Shown here: positions 1-10,943 of the stretch, piece after piece
Numbering within the stretch: the stretch's first letter is position 1
How the letters are laid out: each line of letters begins with the position of its first letter
Origin: Lingula anatina
Lineage: Eukaryota; Brachiopoda; Lingulata; Lingulida; Lingulidae
Direction: 5' to 3'
Assembly (NCBI RefSeq): GCF_001039355.2
Contig: NW_019774958.1
Coordinates: 64,001-93,573 of the forward strand
Length of the DNA stretch: 29,573 nt
Notes under the pieces: model-generated
The model's input: the letters and a program-made list of their open reading frames with translations, nothing else
What the model was told of the DNA's origin: nothing
Database searches by the model: none
Made by a program: the position numbers and the translations under genes

Positions 1-544
1 GTGTTTGACGATTTTCAAATTCAATCTGCCAAATCTGATCTTGAAAATGTCTTAATGTTTTTTTTTTCTGTGAATGACAGTGTTTTATGGAACCTAAAAT
101 TGAAATACCCAGTATTTTGTAAATAATGAAATTGAGCATTAAGAATTTTTCAATGACTTTTCAGCAACACACATTTGTAAATCAAATTTGTTTAAGTTTT
201 ACAATCCTGCTTCTTAAAAATCCACATTTATTTTTTATTCTATATCAAAATGGAACTAATCCGTTTGACTTCCCAGATATATATTTCCTATATTTCTTTA
301 AATTTGCATAAATTTACAATCCTGCTTTTTTAAAAATCTACATTAATTTTTTGTTCTATATCAAAATGAAACTAATTCTTGTGTATATATTCGTGGATAT
401 ATTTCCCTATATTTTTTTAATAGGACGGGCCCTGTTTTGACAGGTTTTGGTTTTTCCTTCCATGAATTAATTCATTTGGAGAATTGTTCTTCGAATGAAT
501 ACTTCTATGTAAAATTTGAAAATAATGGAAGGTTTCCCTCCAAC
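1..544. other. Gene-free AT-rich stretch
   Basis: No recognisable coding region is seen. The small ORFs here have low-complexity, F/L/N/K-rich translations typical of AT-rich non-coding DNA. The only structure is a diverged tandem duplication (198-422, listed separately). Confidence 0.7.
198..422. repeat. Diverged direct tandem duplication, period about 115 bp
   Basis: Two adjacent copies (198-312 and 313-422) both begin TTTACAATCCTGCTT. Both continue through TTCTATATCAAAATG and AACTAAT, and both end in a TATTTCC(C)TATATTT stretch. They differ by substitutions and small indels, so the duplication is not recent. It does not encode a recognisable protein. Confidence 0.8.
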
Positions 545-1003
545 AGAATGAACTCGCCCCACCCAAAACACCTCCAATGGAATGCACTCACCCTACCAGT
601 CATGGTGGAATGGACTCGCCCTACCTGACACCCCTGAGATGGAATGGACCCTCCCCACCTGACACCCCTTTCCAATGGATTGGGCTCACCCTACCTGACA
701 CCCCCTCTTGCAGAATCGACTAGCCCCACCTGACATCCCTCTGACAAAATAGACTCTCCCCACCTGACACCCCTCCAAAGGAATGGGCTCGCCCTACCTA
801 ACACCCCTCTGGCAGAATCAACTCGCCTCACCTGACACCCCTCTGACAAAATAGACTCGCCCCACCTGACACCCCTCTGACAAAATAGACTCTCCCCACC
901 TGACACCCCCCCCCCAACGGAATGGGCTCACCCTACCTGACAACCCCTAGTTGGAATCTGTTTGTCCCGCCTGACACCCTCCCAATGGAATGGACTCTAC
1001 CTT
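545..1003. repeat. Minisatellite, degenerate units of about 32 bp
   Basis: About fourteen imperfect units are arranged head to tail. Each has the pattern (A)AATGGACTCGCCCCACC followed by TGACACCCCT and a variable spacer of a few bases. Two sub-types alternate, one with 'ccaatggaatgg' and one with 'ctgacaaaatag', and units at about 740-775 and 840-905 are nearly identical. The array is C-rich on this strand, unlike its AT-rich flanks. A 71-codon open frame on the opposite strand is only a reflection of the repeat. No CRISPR architecture is present, since unit and spacer are not separable. Confidence 0.9.
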
Positions 1004-1038
1004 GCCTATTTGGTCACAGACCCATACAAGATAGGGTT

Positions 1039-1076
1039 AAGATTGGCCATTCAATGAACTTCAATTGACCAATCTT
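1039..1076. repeat. Short inverted repeat
   Basis: AAGATTGGCCATT (1039-1051) faces AATTGACCAATCTT (1063-1076). The outer 8 bp are perfectly complementary, with a loop of 11-12 nt. It immediately follows the minisatellite. It may be a remnant of a foldback element; there is no evidence of a transcribed RNA. Confidence 0.5.
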
Positions 1077-3113
1077 CGTGTTACTGCTGCTCTTATTCAC
1101 TCCGATGTTAGCTAACCTTGCAAAAAAGATTTTTAGAATGTATTTCCTTAATTGGAGTTAAAACAATTCACTTGTTAATCTTTAACAACAAACAACTACC
1201 AATCTTATTTGAAAACATTTTAAATCATTTTGATAAAGTTCATTACAGTATTGATGTCTGTGCAGTCCTTCTTGGAAATATTGAACACTACAATATGGTG
1301 GTTTATTCCATTTTAGGTTCATTTAAGCTTTCCATCACATGTCGGTATTTTGGGGTACATACCAACAGTCCAAAGGTGCTTCAATCCGAACCGCTCTAGT
1401 GGCCAACTAACCCCAACCCCAATTTGTAATTATAATCCGCTTATCAAACAGCGTAAGACGCAGGCTTTCGGCCCAACGTTGGTACGACAGCGATTTAATT
1501 TAATTTTGGGAAATCCACTCTGCCCTTTCATTTTAGACCGAGGCTTTCGTACGGAGAATGGGTGGTCCTATGATGTGCATCAGGTGAGCATTTGAGTGAG
1601 AAGTGTTCAGATAGGTCCAAGGTCAGTCGCTGGCCAGTAGAAGAAGAAGAAGAAAAAGGAAACGTCATGCAACATTGCTAAAATTTCCACGTGTAGGCCA
1701 AAAATTTGGCACTGTAAACGGCAGCAATCTTCTGTAAGTACCGTATATAGGTGAAGTAAGATATAATAACATATTTGCTTATTTTGCGTTGACAATATTT
1801 GCCCAAAATGGTACCTTTCGCATTTAACTTCCAAACCCAATATATATAGAGGTGCAATTCACATGCTCAAAGTATAAAAAATTGAATGAATTCGAAGTCG
1901 TATTATTTTTTTTAAAACATATGTGTTTAGAACAATAATCCACGGCTGTCTCAATTTTACATCTACATCAAATTTTTACCATGTCTATACATTATGTAAG
2001 GAGCCTAAATTGTAACATATGTTCCAGTAATGTATTTTCCGGGGTATATAATTTCAACTTTTATATGGCTTTCCGATTAATTTTGTAGTGATTCAGTCAT
2101 GGTTAATTATATATGACGTAAGGATGTTTGTATAAATCTTTAAACTGTAACTCAAGGGACTTTGCGTCATGGCTAATACCAACTAGCGTATATTCCCCAG
2201 AAAACATTGTCAGAATGTTTCATCTTGCGCAAGTACTCGGTGCAATAGGAAATAGGGTTTTCAGTTGCTGACTGAAAAATATACTACGATTCCATGATAA
2301 TTTGACATTACTGATATAATATTTGGACCACGAGTGGCAAATAGTTTATTTAATGCTTATTTTACTGGTCAGTAGGGTGTATCCCCCCCCCCCCCCATTT
2401 TTAATATTCAGTGACAAGCAAACAAAAAATTAACCACAGAAGATTATCATAATTTTACAACGTTTTACTTGTAGGAGAACAAAACCAACAGCGATGATTG
2501 AATTTTCAAATTGAGTAAAACGTTTCCACAGCTAGACGTTTTGTATTTGTGACAGTAACGCATGTTCCTTTTTGGGGTCAGACGATGAATTATTTTTCAT
2601 TATTCATGGTTCCAGGAGAGTGTCACTTTGATACAAACTTCTTCATGAGGAACCTTAAAATAATCAAACACAGTTTGTAATCTGTGCACTATATATTTTT
2701 AAGAGCATGTCTGTGACCGCATTTGCACCACTATATTCGGTTTGCACTAAGCCATGAGGGCCTTCGGGGCATTTTACTCAAGCAAACGACCCTTTTACCT
2801 TAAAATTTTAATTGGGTTTGAATAGTTCATTTTTCTGTTATTTATTTTCCAGGGGGAACGCATTTGTCAATTAAAGAAGCAAGGGCTAATTCTAAGGGAT
2901 GGAACACCAATGTAAGAACCAAGGGCCAATTCCAATGGATTGAACGCATCTTCCGCCTTAAACAATATTGGAAAACTAGCCAGGTAACTACATTCGAATC
3001 TTCTTATTTACACCCTTTTCATAGCGCATCTATTAAAAGATGATGAATTGCTATCCCACTACAATCTTGGAAACGAAGCGTTGTCGTGCACACAAAACGC
3101 ATATGGAGGATCA
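1077..3113. other. Intergenic stretch without a supported gene
   Basis: It contains a short (AGA)n run near 1639-1656 and a run of 14 C at 2383-2396. An isolated exon-like segment (1537-1583) has acceptor- and donor-like borders. Open frames are short and not recognisable. Confidence 0.6.
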
Positions 3114-3216
3114 GCCCAGCAAACACATAACATTATAATAACGTAACCATAGCGTTTGTAGATCTAAAACAAAAATGTTATGGTTATGTTATAAGAAAGT
3201 CGTGTGTTTATTGGGC
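3114..3216. mobile_element. Small MITE-like foldback
   Basis: The terminal inverted repeats are GCCCAGCAAACAC (3114-3126) and GTGTTTATTGGGC (3204-3216). The interior is also partly palindromic: ATAACATTATAATAACG opposes TATGGTTATGTTAT. It is about 103 bp and has no coding capacity. From memory, short palindromes with a GCCCAGCAAACA-type end are common in marine invertebrate genomes. I could not identify a target-site duplication. Confidence 0.65.
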
Positions 3217-4871
3217 AGGACGTGCACAGCTCGCACCCCTCTGCCCTTCCCTCCGTGTCGGGGGGTGGGGGGGGGGAGGGGGTTTCCTTTCTCCTTCCCC
3301 ACAAAACGGTAGAACTAACGTTCAACGAGACTAAACCAACCGATTTTTTCTTCTCCTACATGTTCAGCAAAATTGTCCTCGTCTACTGTTTCATAATTTT
3401 CGAGCGAGAGTGACTTTTTTCTATCTCCCCTGACGAACTCCTAGATACACCAGTGATTTTTTATCATGGCTTTTTCGTTCTTTTCTTCTGAGATCTCGTG
3501 GCGTATTGCATGCAAAACTAGACCTTTCAGTGAAATGCTCCTATTTATAAAATTTCACTTACTACAGGGCATAAAAAGATAGAAATGGCATAGTTGTATA
3601 GACCCTGATTACATGGAATATGCTCGTTCAGTTAATATATTTGCATCATTTAAAAGTTAGATAGTTATTTCTTTAATATAATTGCACGTCGTGTACCGAA
3701 TCGGGGTGCTAAAATGATTATATTTTGCTTTATCTAACCGTTGCCCATCGTTTGTGAAATGAATGTTTTTTTGTTTTATTTCAGTAACTTACCTACCGTT
3801 TGCGAAGAGATTGGATGGGTTCTTCATCAAAAACGGCAGCTTTTTGTTCCACGACGCCCGCTCCCTTTCATACCAAGCCAAGATGGTCTCGATTGTTGAA
3901 ATTTATCGTGTAGTTAATATCAGGGAATCATATCGGATATAATTTTCCGTTAATAATATGTAGGGTTGACAGTTTATATGGAATATAATTTTCGCTTAGT
4001 TTTGTAAGAGTCTATATGCAAAGTTCCTTGCTGAAGCGATGCATGAAAAGATAATGATAAATTAAATGATATAAAATTATCACCAAATGATGTTAAGGTA
4101 GAGTAAAGTGCCAGTAGATTTTCAACTTGACAGTAAAAAGATGTGTGGGCAAATCTGCAATAAGACATGCACTTGAAGATAATATGTTCATTTTAAAATG
4201 AAGTCGGTTTTATTTTGATGGAGGTAACATTTTGGAAGAAAAAGCGTCGTCGTAACTCCATTATGTCAAATTGCAAAAAGGGAACTTCTTTATAGATGAT
4301 TATATTTTGTTTTCAGTTGAAGAAGAAAACGAGCGATGTTAATCAATTATAACTTGAAACATTCTCATCCGAGTTATATCGCAGAATGTGCGTTATTGCA
4401 GAATTGCCGTCACGTATTTGAAATAGATGCTTTTAAAATCATCCAAATAGAGTTGTGAAGCATGCTGAGAAAAAAACTTCGGTTTACGGTGTTTTTATAC
4501 TGCGTATATATGATCAGTGTCGGAGACATTTTCTTAGTATTGAAAGGAGTTCAAAGTGTTTGTGTTTTAAGAAAATGAACGCAGAGATGGTTAGAGATAC
4601 TTCCCAAAATAATTATATGCATTTTGTTAATGCTGAAGTAGGATGCATGTTGCGTACATAATTAACGTTCTCTTTTTGGGCTACCGAAATCCCCCAGCAT
4701 AGAGCATGTTTGTGCGTTGTTCGACTTTTTACCAATGTTACACACACAAAAAAGAACGCCGATTTCTACAAATAGTGTTATTTCATCATCTCTGACCTTT
4801 TGCTTTGTAGATTAAAAAAAAGTTATCAGATTCAAATTAATCACCTCAGCTGTTGCCAAGCCCTTTTTGAT
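3217..4871. other. Intergenic stretch without a supported gene
   Basis: A G-rich tract (about 3257-3282) starts the stretch. After that I see only AT-rich sequence with short unrecognisable frames (for example 60-70 codons near 3974-4168 and 4455-4661), whose translations show no domain-like pattern. Confidence 0.6.
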
Positions 4872-4937
4872 GGGGGGGGGGGGGGGGCCAAATAATTTTA
4901 GGGAATTTTTTAGNCAAATAATTTAGTGAATTTTTAG
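4872..4937. repeat. Poly-G run plus short direct repeat around an ambiguous base
   Basis: A run of 16 G (4872-4887) is followed by a segment of about 24 bp beginning CAAATAATTTTAGGGAATT (4889-4913). After a single N (4914), a near-copy follows (4915-4937). A homopolymer, an ambiguous base and a direct repeat at the same point look like an unresolved assembly or base-calling region rather than a biological element. Confidence 0.7.
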
Positions 4938-5245
4938 GACGTCAATTTTGGTTGCATTAAATGTGAAAAAATTAATAAGAAACTTACAAAAAAGTTCCAA
5001 CATTACATTTACAGCTATATTTAGCATATTTTTGTTTAGCGTTTTTTAAAGTTTGGCGAATTTGCCATATTATCATCAGTGCATAAGATTCGATGGAATT
5101 TTGCTTCTCTTAATAGATGCGAAAAATCGATATTCTATCAAAATTACATGAATAATGACACTGGTTGGTTTGAAGTCAAAAGAAAAAAAAATGACAAAAA
5201 CTTTGCAGGTAATCGTAAGCACTCTGTTGAAGGCTGCATTGTATT

Positions 5246-5301
5246 AAGTGTATTCTGTTTTTTGGTTGGGATCAAGTGTATTCTGTTTTTTGGTTGGGAT
5301 C
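5246..5301. repeat. Perfect 28-bp tandem duplication
   Basis: Units 5246-5273 and 5274-5301 are identical. Each starts AAGTGTATTCTG and ends GGTTGGGATC. The perfect identity suggests a recent slippage or duplication event. Confidence 0.9.
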
Positions 5302-6901
5302 GTGGGTAATTTAGAAAAATGCTTGATTAGATGCACTTTCTGTTGGGTTAATTTGGCGGAGTCTCTCTCGATCACTGAACACCGGAAACAAGAATTGAGT
5401 TCATTGGCATTTACTGATTAAATGTGTTAGTTATTTCAACTAAACTGCGTAACCTTTTCAGTTTTGTTTACATGTTATTCTTATAAAAAGCTATGACTGA
5501 GATGAGCTTGTAAACTACCATCTCATTAATTCCGTGCTGTTTGAATTAGTTTTCACTGGAAATTGTGCCGTCAGGAATATTTTTTTATGATTTAATGTGA
5601 AAAAAAATGTATAGCATTAGTAACATTTATCGATGAGCAGAACACCCTTGAAACAGACTAGATGAAAAAAAGCGTACATGTCCTCCCTGGAAATTTGAAA
5701 ACTTGTCGTTTGTTTGTGTAAAAAGTGTCATTCTACGAACCATACTCGATCTTTTTTTGTTGTTGTTGTTGTACCAACAAAGTGTTCAGAGTTAACGATT
5801 GAAGTCTCCGTCTGTAAAGCTTTTCCCAAACTCGAAGAGCTGATTTGCATTTTAAATACTGATTTGCTTTTTAAATACTTGAATGTATATATTTCTCAAT
5901 TTTGGTAATCAGAATCTTAATTAAGAAAACATGTAATCAGTAAGATTCTTAACATCCATTTTCGGAATTTGGCCCTGTAGATTCGTAGAATGTACAATAT
6001 GACTTGTATATAGTTAAATTCAAACGTTTGTGACATTTCTTTGTTGAACATATCTAAGTACCGTTTAAAGATGGAGGGATCAATCATGTGATTGGAATTT
6101 TTCCTTTTTTCGAAATTCTACTGTTCTCGGCAATTTTCTCTTAATGGCAGTCACTTTCATACTATCGACCAGCAGAAATATTTTCTTGTATTTGAGAAGC
6201 ATTCGCAATGAGAAAGGTGCATAGCATTGTTATAGGAATTTTGGAAATTGAAATTTTGGAATTGAAATGCCTGAAAGAAACACATAAGTAACATCACAGT
6301 CTGTCCCTCGATTTTTAACCAGATTTGATGATTGTACATGTTGTATGTGTTATCATATTTTATTATTCTAATTTATGTCCCAATGTCACGTTTATAATTT
6401 CTACAATTGCTTAGATTGCTGGCTAAGTGTTGAAAATTGTTTCACAAATAATGTATAACAAAAATGTTTGGGAAGTCTCTCCTTTTTCCTCCCGAATGAT
6501 GACTGTGGCATTCAATTATGAAAAGATAATTTACCGAGATTATTTTCATAATAGCATATGGTTATGGCAAAACAAGAAACAGTGGCGGAGTCGGGATATT
6601 TTAAAGGGGGTAGACTTTTGAAGTAGTGAGCAATTTAAATAATACCTTAGACTTGTTTGATCAAGTTAACATTGGGTTTTTCTTTTCTTCTTTTTTGTAT
6701 GGGGGTGTGCTAAAACCGCCATTCTTTTTTGTAAAAGAATTAATTGTTCAACATGTACTTTGTTTAGTATTCATAAGATGCATAAGGCAAGTATTTTATC
6801 TTATAGTTTAGTTGTCAAATCGAATAAGAAAATAGTATGTATTTGTCGCAATTGTGAGTCCGGATGCAAATTTATAATTTATCTTACGCACCCGAACATT
6901 C

Positions 6902-6955
6902 AAAAGTAGTATTGATTATAAGGTTTCAAAAAGTAGTATTGATTATAAGGTTTCA
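6902..6955. repeat. 27-bp tandem duplication
   Basis: The segment AAAAGTAGTATTGATTATAA plus GGTTTC occurs twice head to tail with period 27. The two copies are essentially identical, differing by one A in the leading A-run. Confidence 0.9.
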
Positions 6956-7190
6956 AAAATGCTGTATTAAAAACACATGCTTCAAAAAGGAATGGATTCT
7001 TTAATGGAGATGTAGTTTCCTCTTAATAAATACTTTCCAAATATATGCAAGACGTGTTTGTATTCTCGTTGGTTCATTAGTAACCTGGGGGGCGAGTTTC
7101 GATTTTAAGGTTGGGTCTTGGAAATTACGAAGTTTCAGAATTTTCTTTTGGTTACTATAAGAGGAAACTTTATCCGGGGAGGGTGGGTGG

Positions 7191-7262
7191 GAACACTTAG
7201 AGGAGTAGGTAGCGCGCTTGACTCTGAGTCAGCAAGTCCCGGGTTCGATTCCTGGCGTTTCT
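7191..7262 (+). pseudogene. tRNA-like sequence (Gln-type CTG anticodon), likely SINE head or tRNA pseudogene
   Basis: The spacing is that of a 72-nt tRNA. TA G appears at positions 8-10 and GG in the D-loop. The anticodon loop is CTCTGAG (7222-7228) with anticodon CTG and 4 of 5 stem pairs, one of them a wobble. A 5-nt variable loop follows. The T-arm CCGGG-TTCGATT-CCTGG (7239-7255) pairs fully and includes the B box GGTTCGATTCC. The D-stem (about 2 of 4 pairs) and acceptor stem (about 4 of 7) are broken, so a functional tRNA is unlikely. A second tRNA-like unit about 90 bp downstream suggests a tRNA-derived SINE. Confidence 0.65.
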
Positions 7263-7352
7263 AGGTCCCAGCAAATTACCTTTTACAAAAAAAATCCAAA
7301 CCAGCAATTTAAACAACTACAAGAGGGACGTACGAACGTCCAAAGCCAAGCT

Positions 7353-7424
7353 GAGTATGTAGCTCAGTTGGTAAGACGAAAGAGTCTAATTCACATGACT
7401 TAAGGTTCGAGACGAGCTGGAAGA
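7353..7424 (+). pseudogene. Second, more degenerate tRNA-like sequence (A and B boxes)
   Basis: TAGCTCAGTTGG (7360-7371) matches the RNA polymerase III A-box consensus. GGTTCGAGACG (7404-7414) resembles a B box at tRNA-like distance. The D, anticodon and T stems do not pair properly, so this is not a functional tRNA. It lies on the same strand as the tRNA-like unit at 7191-7262. The two may form a dimeric tRNA-derived SINE, or be two independent insertions. Confidence 0.5.
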
Positions 7425-7692
7425 ATGACAAATATTGCAACAAAAATATTTGTATTATTGTTTATTTTACCGTCCATTTTTTACAGCGAGTTTTCACAAA
7501 AATATTAAATGCGTACATTTACATTTTTAATGGTACAATAGCAGCAAATCCCAAAACAATTTCGTAATACGAAAAATAAAGTTACCTTTAACAAAATACA
7601 ACTATTATTTTACTGAAACGTGGTATTTTGAAAATGACAGTTCAGATGCCTAATTTTCTTAACTTACAGTACATTATGTCGACATAAATCTA
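7425..7692. other. AT-rich spacer, nothing recognised
   Basis: Short A/T-rich sequence lies between the tRNA-like pair and the next foldback element. No open frame or repeat of note is seen. Confidence 0.6.
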
Positions 7693-7883
7693 AACCCTCC
7701 TTTACACTGGACGGGTCCTTTGTGGTATCGGTAAAACTGGCATCGCTGTGGTCGTAATAAGGAGGCACAAGTATCGCTTTGATTGCAGAATGAATGCTCA
7801 ATGATCGATCAGTTGTCGGCATGTAAAGATTTTTTTACTCTCTACGGAATGCAGAAAGGACGCCGTCCAGCGTAAAGGGGGTT
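7693..7883. mobile_element. MITE with inverted repeats of about 30 bp and TA target site
   Basis: AACCCTCCTTTACACTGGAC at the left (from 7693) is the inverse of GTCCAGCGTAAAGGGGGTT at the right (ending 7883). With a few mismatches the pairing extends inward to AAGGAC/GTCCTT. TA flanks both ends (7691-7692 and 7884-7885), consistent with a TA duplication as in Tc1/mariner-type elements. It is about 191 bp with no coding capacity. The superfamily is inferred only from the TA. Confidence 0.75.
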
Positions 7884-7885
7884 TA

Positions 7886-8474
7886 AGCAAAGTACAACAT
7901 TTTGAGTTTTGAGCAAATTGGAAGACTAACATACTTTTTAACTTCTAACAACTGTACTCGAAGCTGATCACACCTAGTTACATGTTTAATGTAGTGCTAA
8001 TGCAAAACTCCAAAAAGTGGGAAAATTACATCAATTTGTAACTGATTACAACGCAAGTACAACTGAGCTTCATTTCAAATATTCAATATCTTATTTGCAA
8101 AATACTTCAAAATTTATTATGTCATATTAATTATTCGGAAAATATCCTTTGATCGTTTCAACAATGGAAAAGTATTGAAAGAAGTATCAAATCCGTTTCA
8201 TACATACTGTCAGCTGAACCCCAATGTTTTGAAGGGCTGATCTTATGTTCTGTTAGGCAAAAATCAATTAACTTTTTTTACAAAACTTTTCACTTATTTT
8301 AACGGGCTAAAATGTATATAGCGGAAATCGTGCCAAAATTTGAAATGAAAAAATCTATAACTATACTAAAATTGTTTTTTATTAGACTACCAACCGCTTC
8401 CTTAATCTACATGCCTCCCGCTAGAAATATGAGAGAATGGCTAAAACCAGTTTTTTAAACAGAGTTCCTAATAC
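7886..8474. other. AT-rich intergenic stretch, nothing recognised
   Basis: No repeat, RNA or coding signature was found. Frames are short and interrupted. Confidence 0.6.
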
Positions 8475-8530
8475 AAAAAAAAAAAAAAAAAAAAACAAAA
8501 AAACACAAAAAAACACCAAAAAAAAAAAAA
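8475..8530. repeat. A-rich tract
   Basis: A run of 21 A (8475-8495) is followed by A-runs separated by single C or CAC. It may be a decayed poly-A tail of a retroposed sequence or a simple-sequence tract. No retroelement body is recognisable upstream. Confidence 0.85.
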
Positions 8531-8563
8531 CACAAATAAGTCATCATCAAATGCCTAATATTA

Positions 8564-8820
8564 GACTGCGATCAGATTCAAACATCATACCAGCTAGATT
8601 GATCCTATTCTGCTGGGGATTCTCACTAAGTTGCATTCGGCTTTATTGTCTGACACGACCTCTTGAGTAGTTACGGAGTAAATTAACATTCGTGTGCACT
8701 CGGCTTTATTACCCCCTAGCAGCTCCAGGAAACGTGTCGCACATTTAAGCCTGGTCCTGGGAGAATCTCCCGCAGAGTTGGTTCGATCCAGCTAGAACGA
8801 TAGTTTTATCTGGACCTCCC
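8564..8820. mobile_element. Palindromic MITE with TTA target duplication
   Basis: GACTGCGATCAGATTC at the left faces TATCTGGACCTCCC at the right. The inner arms also pair: CTGGGGATTCTCACTAAG with GGGAGAATCTCC, and AGCTAGATTGATC with GATCCAGCTAGAACGAT. TTA lies immediately outside both ends (8561-8563 and 8821-8823). It is about 257 bp and non-coding. Its layout and the TTAC..GGGGT-like centre resemble the 23.8-29.6 kb family, from which it has diverged. Confidence 0.75.
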
Positions 8821-9657
8821 TTAATACCTTAAAACGTTACATTGAAATAGAAGTATATCCGTATACTTAGTATCGAGACGGCCTTGCATCCACTCCCTGC
8901 TACGTATATCTCAGAACTGAATAAGTGATAAGTGAGAACTCTTTTCAGAGTAGGTCCAAGAGTAGATTAGAGTGGATTCATGGGGGAGGAGGCAGAATGA
9001 AGTGGGCGCCTTTTCTATTAAGCACTGACCATTGTCTCACAGGAGAAACATCATTTTACAAATAACTAAAATAAAAACACATAGGGCGCATTGGCGTTTA
9101 AACATACTTCTAAATAAACCAGAAGAAAATAAATCCTAGACCCTAACCCACCCCAGAATGAAACGGCATTATGTGGGTCACTGGCTATCCTGATATGGTC
9201 CACTACATGGATTTATCTGAGTAGTTTTCACCCAGTTTGACAAACCAGACTGTACCATACTGCCACCTGGAGGAAGAAAGACATATCATCTCGGCTGCAA
9301 TCGGAAGCTTAGCAGATTGTGGTAGAGTAGAAATGTTGATGACACGATATGGGCAGAGAAATATATACAGTATGTTTTTAATTTGCATAATGAAAAATAA
9401 ACTACTCGTCTCACGCACATGTATAGTTTTTCCTTGTGTTTGCGTTTTATTCTAAGCAAACGCATCCCAGAAATGGTGACTGAGATCATTCCGAACGGAT
9501 TTCGCATAGATAAAGTAAAATGTAAATATCAGAATAACACTAGGCCTATAGGCTATCTACAAACGAAACGAGTATCATCTATTTCTCTGTCACCTTGAAC
9601 GTTTAATGACTATAAAGCCAGCATAAAACCACTAACCTCACTAGTCTACCGATATGC

Positions 9658-9680
9658 AAAAAAAAAAAAAAAAAAAAAAA
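9658..9680. repeat. Homopolymer A23
   Basis: There are 23 consecutive A residues, followed by GGAAAAAACC. No identifiable retrotransposon body precedes it. Confidence 0.95.
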
Positions 9681-10550
9681 GGAAAAAACCTGTAACTTTT
9701 CTCCTTGTAAAGCAAATCAGGCGAAGACCACATGTCAGACCATTGCACTTAACTGGTATTCTCTGACCACAGAGTGCGCTGGTAGTAGTCGTAGTCACTG
9801 AGCAGCCTGCTACTGTAATTTCATGTACTATCTTAGAAGCCCCTGATATCATTTTGTCGTTCTACACAGAAATCACCCGTCAGCTTCTTAGGTTTATGTT
9901 TGGGCCATGCTCATGGCCCTTGATCTAACGCAGTATCTATCCCCAATCGCATCGACCTCGGATCAACTACAGCATTCGTGCGCGCCATGTCGGCTTTCGT
10001 GAGGCAGTACTAAGTAAATAAAAAGTACCAATTGAAAAAACTATATTTAAAATATTTTGTGCAGTTTTTTTATATTTCATGTGTTTATTCATTTATCTTG
10101 CTATATTGACAGTTTTTTAAATTCGTGCAACATATTACCCGGAGTCCATATTGTTTGTTTATTATTTATTGTAATTGAAGAAAAAACATTTAAGATATAT
10201 AAATATATATATATATTGATAAACACTTTCATGTGGTCGTCTTCCATAAACCAGATATAATTTTTAGGTGTTTTTTTTTTTAGGTATTACTGTCACTGTA
10301 ACAAAGGGAGACAGTATATCTCCATTTTTAAACGATAGTTTTTATAAACTTTTCTCGCGAAATAGCTCAATTAGAAACCTGAGCTTCTCAGTGCTTCCGT
10401 ACCAAGTTTCCACGCACCATTTTATTTGCGACATTCAATTTATGTAATTTGGAATTAAAAGCTACGCCATCCCATTAACGCAGCAATTATATATATATAT
10501 TAAACTGATGAAGTTTCTTTAGGATGTTTTAACACCTTGAGCACCCAGAC

Positions 10551-10576
10551 CACATATATATATATATATATATGTG
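10551..10576. repeat. TA microsatellite forming a perfect palindrome
   Basis: CACA(TA)nTGTG is a 26-bp perfect palindrome. A second TA run ends at about 10500. Such tracts are prone to cruciform formation and slippage. Confidence 0.9.
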
Positions 10577-10943
10577 ATAATACTTGGTAGAAGAGGTAGA
10601 GGCATGCTGATAGAGATGAAGAGATGTGAGTTTCCCGTGTCCTCTGAAGCTTGGGGTGGAATGAGACACACGTTCGAAGTCATATCTCAGATCACCAGAC
10701 TGCGCGAAGACACTGAACGTAAAATAATACCATTGCAGCTTCTTGTATGATATCGTTAGGTCATGATTTATCACAGGATTAATGATTTTGGGATATATAC
10801 CACTGAGAATAACTGACAATAATTATAAATCACATTATGCTTAAATGACCTGCCAAGAGATATCAAGTTGTGTTCACACGTTATTTTGGAGAGATTTCGT
10901 TCCATGACATTCCCACTCTAAATACCAAATATGTGCTCACTAT

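Larger units (their letters stand above)
4938..7190. other. Intergenic stretch without a supported gene
   Basis: No gene is recognised. Small features are a 28-bp direct duplication (5246-5301), a 9-bp-arm hairpin (AGAATCTTA 5911-5919 with TAAGATTCT 5941-5949) and a 27-bp direct duplication (6902-6955). Open frames of 60-76 codons are AT-driven and unrecognisable. Confidence 0.6.
8824..10943. other. Intergenic stretch without a supported gene
   Basis: It contains a 23-A run (9658-9680), a GGGCCATG-CT-CATGGCCC micro-palindrome (9902-9919) and several (TA)n runs near 10200, 10490 and 10560. Overlapping short frames on both strands at 9203-9507, and a 96-codon minus frame at 10529-10819, are not recognisable proteins. 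The latter runs into the TA repeat. Confidence 0.6.

Noticed and set aside
691-906. 71-codon minus frame with repetitive peptide
   Set aside because: The periodic peptide simply reflects the minisatellite DNA repeat.
545-1003. CRISPR array
   Set aside because: Units are degenerate, contiguous and of variable length with no constant repeat and unique spacer; the genome context is eukaryotic.
1118-1399. 93-codon plus-strand frame
   Set aside because: It starts at a non-ATG codon, has AT-rich composition, no domain pattern and no splice context.
10529-10819. 96-codon minus-strand frame
   Set aside because: It runs through the TA microsatellite (IYIYIYM) and has no recognisable motif.
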